In this document: one piece after another, positions 1 to 8,228 of the stretch
How positions within the stretch are numbered: the first letter of the stretch is position 1
How the letters are laid out: each line of letters starts with the position of its first letter
Source: DASPTH01 sp035623515
GTDB taxonomy: Bacteria > Actinomycetota > Acidimicrobiia > IMCC26256 > DASPTH01
Assembly: GCA_035623515.1 (NCBI GenBank)
Contig: DASPTH010000178.1
Coordinates: forward strand, 1-64,000
Direction of reading: 5' to 3'
DNA length: 64,000 nt
Program-made: the position numbers and the translations under genes
The notes under the pieces: model-generated
The model's database searches: none
What the model saw: the letters and a program-made list of their open reading frames with translations, nothing else
What the model was told of the DNA's origin: nothing

Positions 1-1
1 G

Positions 2-1318
2 CTCGGCGCCGACGCGGGGCGCCTGCGCGACGTCTCGCGCCGGATCCGCTTCGCGGTCGACCAGGCGCGCGCGTTCGCGGACGCGACGGGCGGCACGTTG
101 CGCGAGTACCTCGACTGGGCTACCCTGCAGGGAACCGAGGGCGCGCGGGTCGTCGAGACCGTGCTGCCCGAGACCGACGACGACGCGGTCCGCATCCTCA
201 CCATCCACGGCGCCAAGGGGCTCGAGTTCCCCGTCACCGTCGTGTCGGGGATGACCACCGAGGTGCGCCGGCGACGGAGCGGTGTGCAGCTCCTCTTCCC
301 ACACGACTCCGACACGTACGCGCTCCGCGTGTCGGCGCGTGTCACCACCGAGGAGTTCGACCGGTACGAGCCGATCGACGAGCAGATGGACTTCCACGAG
401 AAGCTCCGGCTGCTCTACGTCGCGCTCACGCGAGCGCGCGATCACCTCGTCGTGTCGGTGCACCGCACCACGAGGGTGCCCGACCCCAACGACCGGCAGA
501 AGTGGACGCACGCGGAGCTGCTGTGGGCGGCCGCCTGCGAGGCTCCGCACTGGGAGGCGTTCACCGCGCGCGGCCCCGCCACGCCGATCGGGTTCGACCC
601 GCCGGCGCCGTCCGCGCCGTTCCCGCCCTGGGACGTCTGGCGCGCGCGCCGCGACGCCGCGCTCGCGTCCGGTGTGCGGTCGCGCGTGCGTTCGGCCACG
701 GCCATCGCGGCCGAGGCCGCGGAACGAGCCGCACGCGCCGATCCCGGCCTCGCGAAGGAGCCCCGCGACCTCGAACTGCCGCCGTGGAACAAGGGGCGGT
801 ACGGGACCGCGGTCGGGCGCGCGGTGCACGCGGTGCTCCAGACCGTCGATCTGGTCACGGGTGCAGGAGTCGACGACACTGCCGCCGCGCAAGCCGCGGC
901 GGAAGGTGTGATCGGGCGCGAGCGGGACATCGCCGCGCTGGCCCGCAGCGCGCTGGCGTCGGCGACGGTGCGCGAGGCGGTCGAGCACGAGTTCCGGCGC
1001 GAGATGTACGTGGCCACCGCGCTCGGCGACCGCACGCTCGAGGGCTACGTCGACCTCGTCTACCGCAGCCCCACCGGTCTCGTGGTCGTCGACTACAAGA
1101 CCGACGCATGGCGCGACCAGGGCGACCTCGACGCCAAGGTCGCCCGTTACCGGCTCCAGGGGGCTTCGTATGCCTTGGCGCTCTCCGAGGCCACCGGGGA
1201 GCCGGTGGCTCGATGCGTGTTCCTCTTTCTCGGCACCGAGCGCGCCGAGGCGCGCGACGTCACCGACCTTGCACGTGCGGTCGAGGAGGTACGAGCAATT
1301 CTCGAGGCGTCCGCTTGA
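2..1318 (+). CDS. UvrD/RecB-family helicase-nuclease, C-terminal part (5' truncated)
   Basis: The frame is open from the first bases of the window, so the gene starts upstream; about 438 residues are visible. They contain the late superfamily 1 helicase motifs: HGAKGLEFPV (motif V) and LLYVALTRARDHL (motif VI). A PD-(D/E)XK nuclease region of the RecB/Cas4 type follows, with GRAVHAVL, EGYVDLVY, VVVDYKTD and the QGASYALAL (QxxxY-like) segment. Helicase followed by nuclease is the AddA/AdnA-B/RecB arrangement used for processing DNA double-strand ends with RecA-dependent repair. Which of these subfamilies it belongs to cannot be settled without the N-terminus. The last 59 bases overlap the 3' end of the convergent DUF3817 gene. 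Confidence 0.85.
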   Translation, partial: LGADAGRLRDVSRRIRFAVDQARAFADATGGTLREYLDWATLQGTEGARVVETVLPETDDDAVRILTIHGAKGLEFPVTVVSGMTTEVRRRRSGVQLLFPHDSDTYALRVSARVTTEEFDRYEPIDEQMDFHEKLRLLYVALTRARDHLVVSVHRTTRVPDPNDRQKWTHAELLWAAACEAPHWEAFTARGPATPIGFDPPAPSAPFPPWDVWRARRDAALASGVRSRVRSATAIAAEAAERAARADPGLAKEPRDLELPPWNKGRYGTAVGRAVHAVLQTVDLVTGAGVDDTAAAQAAAEGVIGRERDIAALARSALASATVREAVEHEFRREMYVATALGDRTLEGYVDLVYRSPTGLVVVDYKTDAWRDQGDLDAKVARYRLQGASYALALSEATGEPVARCVFLFLGTERAEARDVTDLARAVEEVRAILEASA

Positions 1319-1643
1319 TCCGGGTGAACACCATGATCCCGCCGATGGGACCGGTCACGACGACGAGCACCGTGTAGCCCCACGTCCAGCCGATGCTCTC
1401 GCGGATGAGCACCACCATCGACACGAACGCCAGCCACACGAGGCCGTGGAAGAACCCGACCAGCGCGCGGGCGATGTCGTTGGGGGCGATCACCCAGAAG
1501 TAGAAGAGCACGAGGTAGCTGACGGTCTCCACGAGCGCCATCACGGCCAGCGCTCTCGACTTGCGCTCGAGCTCGCTGCTCTCGTCGTCGGCGAAATCGG
1601 GCACGCGAGCGAAGGTACTCTGTGCCCTCGTGAACGAAACCAT
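1260..1643 (-). CDS. DUF3817 family integral membrane protein
   Basis: This protein of about 127 residues has an N-terminal charged segment (ELERKSRALAVMALVETVSY), then a hydrophobic core with LVLFYFWVIAPND, a second helix around VGFFHGLVWLAFVSMVVL and a third around TWGYTVLVVVTGPIGGIMVF. This is the three-helix pattern of actinobacterial DUF3817 proteins; their function is unknown. The ATG at 1643 overlaps the GTG of the divergent DUF3039 gene at 1630, so a GTG at 1604, just before the conserved part, may be the true start. The 3' end runs into the helicase-nuclease gene. Confidence 0.75.
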   Translation of the reverse strand: MVSFTRAQSTFARVPDFADDESSELERKSRALAVMALVETVSYLVLFYFWVIAPNDIARALVGFFHGLVWLAFVSMVVLIRESIGWTWGYTVLVVVTGPIGGIMVFTRIKRTPRELLVPPRPHVQGR

Positions 1644-1881
1644 CAGCGCCCCAACCCACGCCCCGGCGCCCGTCGAGACACCGCTGCCCGTCGACACCGA
1701 CGGCGGTGACCACGACCGCTTCGCGCACTACTGCCGCAAGGCCGACGTGGCCCGCGCGTACGTCACCGGCGAGGCCATCGAGGCGTTGTGCGGCAAGAAG
1801 TGGGTCCCCACGCGCGACCCCTCCCGCTACCCGATCTGCCCCACGTGCGCGGAGCGCAAGGCGGCCGGTTGGACGTTGTGA
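1630..1881 (+). CDS. DUF3039 family small zinc-binding-type protein
   Basis: The product has 83 residues. It carries the DUF3039 signature DHDRFAHYCRKADVARAYVTG, then GEAIEALCGKKWVPTRDP and PICPTCAE near the C-terminus. The spaced cysteines (Cys in FAHYC, ALCGK and the CPTC pair) suggest a metal site. The family is widespread in Actinobacteria with no established role. The GTG at 1630 is chosen because the conserved region begins soon after it; an upstream start would overlap the divergent gene heavily. The 209 bases to the next gene hold no supported feature. Confidence 0.8.
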   Translation: MNETISAPTHAPAPVETPLPVDTDGGDHDRFAHYCRKADVARAYVTGEAIEALCGKKWVPTRDPSRYPICPTCAERKAAGWTL

Positions 1882-2090
1882 CCGGTCGCCGCCTCCGGTG
1901 GCCGATCGCGGTCTCGGTGCCCGTTCGGCCGACGCGGCCGGCGCGGGTGCAGCCGTTGCCGGTGCGGCCGTCGCGCCCGGCCTTCGCGCCCGCGAGCGGC
2001 GCGACCGCGACCTGAGCACACCGATCGGGTAGAAATGGTGGACCGTCCAAGGCCTCCCGAACCGGTCGATTTCGCCCTCGCCCGGAACCT

Positions 2091-3164
2091 GTGACCGTGC
2101 CGACTGCGACCACCACTCCCACCACCCGGCGCGGCCGACGCGCCGCCGAGATCGCCCGGATGCGCCGGCGGAACCTCGCGGCGCTCGTCGGGGTGCTCGC
2201 GCTGCTCACACCGCTCGTGATCGCCTCGGGGTGGGTGCTCGCCCAGGTCCAGCACACGGGGAGCAACGAGCGGACCATCGAGGTGCAGCAGGGCTGGGGC
2301 GCCAAGCAGGTCGGCGACGAGCTCCAGAAGCAGGGGATCATCAAGTCGTCGCTCGAGTTCCAGCAGGTCTCCCAGTCCGCGGGCGTGAGCGGGTTCCCCG
2401 CCGGCCGGTACGTGTTCGCCACCGGCATCTCGGCCCAGGTGGCGCTGAACTTCCTGCGGGGCGGGCCCGCCGCCGAGATCCCCGACATCCCGCTGCTCCT
2501 GCCGCCGGGCCTCACCCTCGCGGGCATCGCCGAGCGCGTGGGGAGCTTGCCGGGCAAGAGCAAGGACCGCTTCCTGCAGGTCGCCGCCTCGAACATCGTG
2601 CGCTCCAAGTACGAGCCCGACGGTGTCATCAACCTCGAAGGCCTCACGTGGCCCGACACCTACATGGTGGGCGCGAACGAGACCGAGGACCAGATCCTGC
2701 GCCGGATCGTCGAGGAGTTCGACAAGCACGCGGACGCCGCGGGGCTGGACAAGGCCCAGGTGCTCGGCATGACGCCGTATCAGGCTCTCGTCGGCGCGTC
2801 GCTCGTGCAGGCCGAGTCCGGGCGCAACGAGGACTCGCCGCTCATCGCCGCGGTGATCGTCAACCGGCTCCGTGCCAACATGCCGCTGCAGATCGACGCC
2901 ACGCTCTGCTACGCGAAGGGTGGCTGCCCACCGGTGCCGGTGGAGGCCGACAAGAAGATCGACTCGCCCTACAACACGTACAAGATCACCGGCCTGCCGC
3001 CGTCACCGATCGAGACCTTCAGCGCCGCGACGCTCCAGGCGATGCTCCATCCCGCGTGGGTTCCGTACAAGTACTACGTCTCGGACAAGAACGGCAAGAC
3101 GTACTTCGCGACCACACCGGCCGAGCAGGAGCGCAACATCGCGAAGGCACGGAATGCCGATTGA
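2091..3164 (+). CDS. mltG: Endolytic murein transglycosylase MltG
   Basis: MltG is an inner-membrane lytic transglycosylase that cuts nascent glycan strands and so ends their elongation. The 357-residue protein has a basic cytoplasmic N-terminus, one membrane helix (about residues 29-50) and a periplasm-type YceG domain. The segment LEGLTWPDTY matches the family EGxxxPDTY box. The probable catalytic glutamate is E242 in SLVQAES, followed by AAVIVNRL and the late PSPIETFSAATL region. In most actinobacteria ruvX precedes mltG, but no ruvX is present here. The next gene starts 11 bases before the stop, implying coupled translation. Confidence 0.93.
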   Translation: MTVPTATTTPTTRRGRRAAEIARMRRRNLAALVGVLALLTPLVIASGWVLAQVQHTGSNERTIEVQQGWGAKQVGDELQKQGIIKSSLEFQQVSQSAGVSGFPAGRYVFATGISAQVALNFLRGGPAAEIPDIPLLLPPGLTLAGIAERVGSLPGKSKDRFLQVAASNIVRSKYEPDGVINLEGLTWPDTYMVGANETEDQILRRIVEEFDKHADAAGLDKAQVLGMTPYQALVGASLVQAESGRNEDSPLIAAVIVNRLRANMPLQIDATLCYAKGGCPPVPVEADKKIDSPYNTYKITGLPPSPIETFSAATLQAMLHPAWVPYKYYVSDKNGKTYFATTPAEQERNIAKARNAD

Positions 3165-3816
3165 CGGTCCCGGGCGACCGTCGGTGGTGCTCGACCGCAA
3201 GTTCACACGGGCGGTCGAGTTCGCGTGCTCGGTGCACCGTCACCAGGCGAGGAAGGGCACCGACGTGCCCTACGCGGCACATCTCCTCGGCGTCGCGTCG
3301 CTCGTCCTCGACGACGGCGGAACCCAGGCGGAGGCGATCGCCGCGCTCCTCCACGACGCGATCGAAGACGCGGGGGTGACCCGGAGGCAGGTGCGCAAGC
3401 GGTTCGGTCGCAAGGTGGCGCGGATCGTCGCGGCGTGCACCGACGTTCCCACTGGCAAGAAGGCGGAGCGCAAACGAGCCGTCCGCGACGCGAGCAACTG
3501 GAAGGAGCGGAAGGGGCGCTCGCTCGCGCACCTCGCCGACCGTGCCACGCAGCCTTCGGTCCTGCGGGTTCGCGCCGCCGACGCGCTCTCCAACGCGCGT
3601 GCCACGGTTGCGGATCTGCGCCGGTTCGGACCCGAGGCGTGGCTGCGGTTCAACGCGGGAGCGATCGACCAGCTCTGGTACTACCGGTCGCTGTCGGTGC
3701 TCTTGTCAGAACGACTGCCCGGGCTGCTGAGCGACGAGTTGCGCTGGACCGTGCGCGAGATGGAGCACGTCGCCGGCTGGTGGTTCGACGTCGGCGACCC
3801 CCAGCGCGGTCGCTGA
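3154..3816 (+). CDS. HD-domain (RelA/SpoT-type) phosphohydrolase
   Basis: This 220-residue protein begins at an ATG that overlaps the end of mltG. It is an isolated HD domain resembling the hydrolase half of RelA/SpoT: ARKGTDVPYAAH (H43), ALLHDAIEDAG (H67-D68) and a following FGRKVARIVAACTDV segment. A charged middle (KKAERKRAV) and a Trp-rich tail (WYYRSLS, GWWFDVGD) follow. No synthetase or regulatory domain is present, so it may act as a small alarmone hydrolase or on another phosphorylated nucleotide; the substrate cannot be read from sequence. The conserved metal-binding His/Asp residues are intact. Confidence 0.8.
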   Translation: MPIDGPGRPSVVLDRKFTRAVEFACSVHRHQARKGTDVPYAAHLLGVASLVLDDGGTQAEAIAALLHDAIEDAGVTRRQVRKRFGRKVARIVAACTDVPTGKKAERKRAVRDASNWKERKGRSLAHLADRATQPSVLRVRAADALSNARATVADLRRFGPEAWLRFNAGAIDQLWYYRSLSVLLSERLPGLLSDELRWTVREMEHVAGWWFDVGDPQRGR

Positions 3817-4041
3817 TCCGTCGTCGTCGCGCGTTGGTTGCGCCGGATGCCCGCGAGTGGGGCACCGCTGGTCGTCGGCGGCGCGTGCGGGGCGAGGCGG
3901 GACGCTGGTGGTGGACGACGACGCCGGATCGGTCTCGGCCGCCGAGACCGCCCCGAGCGCGAGCGCGGGGAGTGCGGCCAGGAGCAGGAAGCCGATCACG
4001 ATGCCGATCCTGCGCGCGACCCTCGCGCGGGCGTCGTTCAT
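3706..4041 (-). CDS. Small putative exported or membrane-anchored protein
   Basis: The ATG at 4041 is preceded on the minus strand by GAGAGGAGCGACC, a good ribosome-binding site. The first 35 residues look like a signal peptide or anchor: a basic start (MNDARARVARRIG) then IVIGFLLLAALPALALGA. A low-complexity Ser/Thr/Pro segment follows (PASSSTTSVPPRP). The last third lies antisense to the HD-domain gene and has no recognisable features, so the true end or frame could differ. No homologous family is recognised. The alternative is that this is only a promoter and spacer region for the acyl-CoA-synthetase homologue, but the RBS plus signal-like segment argues for a gene. Confidence 0.4.
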   Translation of the reverse strand: MNDARARVARRIGIVIGFLLLAALPALALGAVSAAETDPASSSTTSVPPRPARAADDQRCPTRGHPAQPTRDDDGSATALGVADVEPPAGDVLHLAHGPAQLVAQQPGQSF

Positions 4042-4134
4042 GGTCGCTCCTCTCGTCACCGGCGTGCCCGACCCGGGGCAACGTTCGCGGACCCTCGCTG
4101 AGACGGCCCTGAGCGGCCGTCCTACATTTCGTCG

Positions 4135-5724
4135 ATGGCCGGCTGGAACTTCGCCGCGTCGTGGGAGGCCATCGCCATGGTGGTGCCCGAGCGGGCCGCG
4201 ATCGTCTGCGGCGACCGCCGGGTCACGTGGGGCGAGTTCGCCGACCGGGCCCGGCGCCTCGCGTGGCACCTCGAGGCGTCCGCCCTCACCCCGGGTGACC
4301 GTATCGCGATCCACCTGACGAACCGTCCCGAGTACCTCGAGACCTTCTTCGCCGCGCTGCTCCTCGGCTGCGCCCCGGTGAACGTCGACTACCGCTCCCG
4401 CGTCGACGACGTGCACGCGATCCTCGACCACTCGGACGCGAAGGCCGTCGTCACGAGTACGGAGCACGCGCGGACCGTGACCCGCGCCGCGCGTCGCATC
4501 CCGAAGCCGTGGCGGCCGCGTGTGCTCGAGGTCGGGTCGCCCTACGAGCACGCGATCGGCGCCGCGGCGCCACCGGCCGACCCACCACACGCGCCGAGCG
4601 GTGACGACCTGATCCTGCTGTACGCGAAGGATGCCGCGGGCAGACCGAGCGGCGCGGTCTGGCGGAACGACGACCTGTACCTGGGGATCTGGTCGGCCGC
4701 GCACCCTGAACAGCCGGACCCTCCCGATCCGATGGTGACGGCACTCGAAGGAAGCGACCACCCCGTCGTGCTCCCGGCGGCGCCACTGGCGCACGGCACC
4801 GGGCTGTTCGCGTCGCTGGCCGCGCTCGTGGGGAGCGGGACGGTCGTGCTCGTCGACCGTCCCGGCCTCAACGTCGTGCTCCTCTGGGACGCGGTGGAGC
4901 GCGAGCGCGTGGACACGTTCGCGGTGGTGGGCGACGGCTTCGCGCGCCCGCTGCTGGCCGCGCTCGACGCCGAGCCCGGTCGGTGGGACCTGAGCAGCCT
5001 GCGCGCGGTCACGTCCTCGGGCGCTCGGTTCAGCGCCGACGTCAGGCGCGGACTCCGCGCCCACCTCGGCGCGGGCGCGGTCGTGGACGCCTCCGACACG
5101 CGGGACGCTTCCGACGAGGCGGACGCGCCGGACGCGCCGGGCTCCTCCGACGCGCCGCCGCCGATGCGCCGACGTGTGAGCGAACGCATCCGCGTGGTCG
5201 ACGAGCTCACGGGTCGCGACGTCCGGCCGGGCAGCGGCGACGTCGGGCTCGTGGCCCTGGGCGGTCACCTGCCGATGGGTTACCACAAGGACCCCGAGCG
5301 GACACGAGCCACGTTCAAGCTCCTCGACGGTGAGCGCTACTCGTTCCCCGGCGACTACGCGATGGTCGACGAGGACGGGACGGTGCGACCGGTCGGGAGC
5401 CGCCCGCCCATCGCCACCGGCGGCGAGACCGTGGACCCCGGAGCGATCGAGCGGGCACTGAAGCAGCACCCGAGCGTGGCCGACTGCGCGGTCGTCGGCG
5501 TTCCCTCGGCCGGCCGCGGCGAGCAGGTCGTCGCGCTCGTCGAGGTCACCGACGGGCACTACATCGACGAGGTCGAGCTGTCGATGTGGAGTCGCCGCAA
5601 GCTCGCCGCCCACGAGACGCCGCGGCGGTTCCTCTTCGTCGAGACCATCGACCGGTCGCCCTCGGGATCGGCGCCCTACGCGACCCTCCGCGCGCTGGCC
5701 ATCGAGCGGTTGCGCGACCGGTGA
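4135..5724 (+). CDS. Acyl-CoA synthetase (FadD-type) homologue with degenerate catalytic motifs
   Basis: The 529-residue protein has the overall layout of an actinobacterial fatty-acyl-CoA/AMP ligase: DRIAIHLTNRPEYLETFFAA, GHLPMGYHKDPERTRATF, PGDYAMVDEDG and VADCAVVGVPSAGRGEQVVA. The residues that bind ATP and drive adenylation are changed. The phosphate loop usually reading YTSGTTGxPKG is YAKDAAGRPSG (residues 163-173). The region of the A5 motif with its Glu is replaced by an Asp/Ala/Pro-rich stretch (about 319-345). TGGEKV is TGGETV, and the C-terminal catalytic lysine in PSGK is serine (PSGS, S512). By homology it is an acyl-CoA ligase; by residue content it is probably a pseudoenzyme or binding protein. 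It stands alone, with the diguanylate cyclase gene convergent and 6 bases away. Confidence 0.8.
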   Translation: MAGWNFAASWEAIAMVVPERAAIVCGDRRVTWGEFADRARRLAWHLEASALTPGDRIAIHLTNRPEYLETFFAALLLGCAPVNVDYRSRVDDVHAILDHSDAKAVVTSTEHARTVTRAARRIPKPWRPRVLEVGSPYEHAIGAAAPPADPPHAPSGDDLILLYAKDAAGRPSGAVWRNDDLYLGIWSAAHPEQPDPPDPMVTALEGSDHPVVLPAAPLAHGTGLFASLAALVGSGTVVLVDRPGLNVVLLWDAVERERVDTFAVVGDGFARPLLAALDAEPGRWDLSSLRAVTSSGARFSADVRRGLRAHLGAGAVVDASDTRDASDEADAPDAPGSSDAPPPMRRRVSERIRVVDELTGRDVRPGSGDVGLVALGGHLPMGYHKDPERTRATFKLLDGERYSFPGDYAMVDEDGTVRPVGSRPPIATGGETVDPGAIERALKQHPSVADCAVVGVPSAGRGEQVVALVEVTDGHYIDEVELSMWSRRKLAAHETPRRFLFVETIDRSPSGSAPYATLRALAIERLRDR

Positions 5725-5730
5725 AGCCTG

Positions 5731-7296
5731 CTACGCGCCGCGAGCGAGTGGCGTCTCGTTGAGGCGTACGGCGGTCGGCACCGCGCCACCCGCCACCCGT
5801 GCGGAGGCGAGCACCCGGTCGCGCCCGGCGCGTTTGGCCTCGTAGAGCGCAGCATCGGCCGCCGCGACGAGGCGGTCGCCGTCGAGCGCGTTGTCGGGGA
5901 CCGTGGCGAGCCCCGCGCTCACCGACACGGGCACGAAGTTCGCCCGGCGGATGATCTCGGCGCGCACGCGCTCCGCGACCCCAACCGCGTCCTTGCTGCT
6001 GCAGCCCGGGAGCAACAGCATGAACTCGTCGCCTCCGTAGCGGGCGGCGACGTCGTAGCTCTTCGTCGTGGTGACCATCGCCTGGGCGACCTCGTGCAGC
6101 ACGGCGTCCCCGGTCATGTGACCGTAGGTGTCGTTGATCTGCTTGAAGTGATCGACGTCGAACACGATGAGGCTGAGCGGGGCGCCGAGCCGTTGTGCGC
6201 GCGCCGACTCCCGCGCGAGCGACTCGTCGAACAACCGACGGTTCGCAATACCGGTGAGGGAGTCGCGGGTCGCGAGTCGCTCGACCTCGTCGAGCAGCGC
6301 CGCGTTGTGCAGCGCCGACGCGGTGTGCATCGCCGCCTGTGACAATCCCTGGACGGTGAGGACGGGGATACGGTCGTCGTCGTACCCTCCCCACTCGGCA
6401 GCGACGAGCCCGAAGTACTCGTCGTCGGCGACGACGGGCACGATCACGACGTTTCGCGCATCAGGGAGCAGGAGGTCGAGGAGGCCGTTCTCGTCGAGGC
6501 TGCGCACGAGCTGGGGCGACGCGTACGCCGACGACTCCAGCTCCGGGAGATCGCGCGCCCCCGCCTCGACGACCGACTCGACCAGGCCGTCGTAACAGAC
6601 GCCACGCCAGCCGTCGCCACGACGCGTGAGCACAACGGCGCGGGCGAAGCCGAGCCGCCGGCACGCGTGACGGATGAGCGCGCTCATTCCCTCGTCGGCG
6701 CGGTGCGCGTGCTGCAGCTCGGTACCGAGCTCGACCAGCGATTCGAGTTGCGCCCGGCTGTGGCGGAGCGAGCGTTCGTTGACCGCGGAGAAGGCGGCGG
6801 CCCCGATGGCGAACACGAGGAACGTCGCTGCGCTCACGAGCGCGAAGCGGTCGCCGACCGTGGGCTTGGTCCCGAACACGTCGGCGTCGGCGGCCGCGTA
6901 GGCGAGCATGAGGAGCAACGCGCACCAGAGCGCGAACTTCAGACCAGTTCGGTACGAGACCAGCAGCGTGGCCGCGGCCACCTCGAGGAACACGAGGAAG
7001 ACCAACGGACTCATGTAGCCGCCCGTGCGCGCCACCGCGATCGCGAGCACCACGCCGTCGACCAGTACCGACGACCAGACGAGCGTCGGGTCGAGTCGCG
7101 GCGCGTGCCGACGCACGAGCTCCACCGCGCCGATGACCGTCGCGTACGCGAACGCAAGCGGCAACAACACGATGTGGAAGTCCCCGGTGATCGCCGGGAC
7201 CGTGCACAGCGCGATCGCGACGAACACCCTGACCAGCTGGAGTACGAGGAACCGGTCGGTGACGGGTCCCACCTCGCGGGGGTAGTGGACGGTCAC
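5731..7296 (-). CDS. Membrane diguanylate cyclase (multi-TM, GAF, GGDEF)
   Basis: The 521-residue protein makes the second messenger c-di-GMP from two GTP. Six hydrophobic segments occupy about residues 15-175, followed by a linker helix, a GAF-like sensor region (about 185-335) and a GGDEF domain (about 345-505). The catalytic signature RYGGDEF is intact at 419-425, as are DxLTGIANRR and FDVDHFKQINDTYGH. The inhibitory site normally RxxD just upstream reads KSYD, so product inhibition may be weak or absent. Its GTG start overlaps the stop of the upstream gene in a GTGA, so the two are translationally coupled and probably work together. Confidence 0.93.
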   Translation of the reverse strand: MTVHYPREVGPVTDRFLVLQLVRVFVAIALCTVPAITGDFHIVLLPLAFAYATVIGAVELVRRHAPRLDPTLVWSSVLVDGVVLAIAVARTGGYMSPLVFLVFLEVAAATLLVSYRTGLKFALWCALLLMLAYAAADADVFGTKPTVGDRFALVSAATFLVFAIGAAAFSAVNERSLRHSRAQLESLVELGTELQHAHRADEGMSALIRHACRRLGFARAVVLTRRGDGWRGVCYDGLVESVVEAGARDLPELESSAYASPQLVRSLDENGLLDLLLPDARNVVIVPVVADDEYFGLVAAEWGGYDDDRIPVLTVQGLSQAAMHTASALHNAALLDEVERLATRDSLTGIANRRLFDESLARESARAQRLGAPLSLIVFDVDHFKQINDTYGHMTGDAVLHEVAQAMVTTTKSYDVAARYGGDEFMLLLPGCSSKDAVGVAERVRAEIIRRANFVPVSVSAGLATVPDNALDGDRLVAAADAALYEAKRAGRDRVLASARVAGGAVPTAVRLNETPLARGA

Positions 7297-8075
7297 CGGA
7301 ACCGCTCGGCGCCTTCGGCGTCGCGCGCCATCGCGAGACCCGGGTCGCGACGATCCACCAGTTGCTGCGCAACGACGAACAGGAGCACGGCGAACGCGAG
7401 GATCGCAACGACCGCACCCGGGTGCGTGGTATCGGGCGACAATCCGCTCGCGTCGGGGAGCGGGCCGGCGGATACGAGGTCCGGCAGGGCGGACCGCGTC
7501 GGCGACCCGTACGCGAGCGCGGAGCCGGCCACGCGGGGTGAGGAGAGCACGGCGTCGCCGCCTCCCGTCGTGGCGGCGTGACCGGCGCCGGCGTCGGGCC
7601 CCGGGTTCAGGGCGGCGGCCGACGACCCGGCGGCAGCGGGCTCCGCCCCGTTGGGCGGGGTGGGGGCGGTGGAGGCGGCAGCCGCCTCCAGTCCCGCTGC
7701 GCGCGCAGTGGTCGCCGGCTCGCCGCCGACTGTGGCCCCTGCGCCGGGCGCGCCGCCCGGCGTCCTCGTCGCATCTGCCGCGTCGACCTCGGTGGCGGGC
7801 GGTGCGTCCCCGGGGGGCATGCCGGCCTCGGCCGAAGCGTCGTGGTCGGGGGCCTGCTTCTCGGTCTGGCCGGTCGGTGCCGCCGCGGCCGACACCAGCA
7901 GCGCCGGGTGGCCGGCGGAGTCGTGCCCGAACTCGGGGTGGCGGTCGCCGTCGGCGTGCGCGGAGGACGCCGTGAAGATCACGAGGCCGGCGGTGCCGAT
8001 CGCCGCGAGGACGAGCGGCACCACCACCGGCACTGGTGCCGGCACTGTGACCGCCGTCGCACGACGTCCTAGCAT
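7293..8075 (-). CDS. Exported Ala/Pro/Gly-rich protein with N- and C-terminal membrane segments
   Basis: The product has 260 residues. The ATG at 8075 follows a strong AGGAGG on the minus strand. A signal-like segment (VVPLVLAAIGTAGLVIFTAS, ending in AHA) precedes a long low-complexity Ala/Pro/Gly/Thr region of about 180 residues. A C-terminal helix (GAVVAILAFAVLLFVVAQQL) and a short charged tail (DRRDPGLAMARD) end the protein. This suggests an extracytoplasmic disordered domain held in the membrane. No family is recognised. It is the first gene of a two-gene unit with the diguanylate cyclase (4-base GTGA overlap), so a sensory or surface role linked to c-di-GMP is an inference from context. 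Confidence 0.75.
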   Translation of the reverse strand: MLGRRATAVTVPAPVPVVVPLVLAAIGTAGLVIFTASSAHADGDRHPEFGHDSAGHPALLVSAAAAPTGQTEKQAPDHDASAEAGMPPGDAPPATEVDAADATRTPGGAPGAGATVGGEPATTARAAGLEAAAASTAPTPPNGAEPAAAGSSAAALNPGPDAGAGHAATTGGGDAVLSSPRVAGSALAYGSPTRSALPDLVSAGPLPDASGLSPDTTHPGAVVAILAFAVLLFVVAQQLVDRRDPGLAMARDAEGAERFR

Positions 8076-8153
8076 TGGGTCCTCCTCCTGCCTCAGAAGA
8101 CCCCGAGCAGCCCGTGGAGGGCGTTCACTCAGAGCGAGAACACGACTACTCAT

Positions 8154-8169
8154 AGTGAAATCTGTCACA
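8154..8169. promoter_or_regulatory. CRP/GlxR-like operator
   Basis: AGTGA-N6-TCACA lies in the 153-base gap between the divergent DGC operon and the MBL-rhodanese gene. It differs by one base from TGTGA-N6-TCACA, the consensus of cAMP-responsive CRP-family regulators including actinobacterial Crp/GlxR. Its position, 79 bases upstream of the minus-strand ATG and 60 bases upstream of the plus-strand GTG, would let it act on either promoter. The motif match is seen; the regulator is inferred. Confidence 0.5.
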
Positions 8170-8228
8170 GGGTATCCGGTGGGTCAAGCAAAGCAGGGCA
8201 AAGGTTGGGCAAAGCCACGGGTGGGTCG

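Noticed and set aside
1882..2090. A small Arg/Pro/Ala-rich frame between the DUF3039 gene and mltG
   Set aside because: Low complexity, no RBS and no recognisable motif; it looks like GC-rich intergenic sequence.
3706..5613. A 635-codon open frame on the minus strand over the FadD-like gene
   Set aside because: Only its last part (from 4041) has an RBS and a signal-like start. The rest is Arg/Val/His-rich antisense translation of a clear acyl-CoA-ligase-type gene, a common effect of GC-rich DNA.
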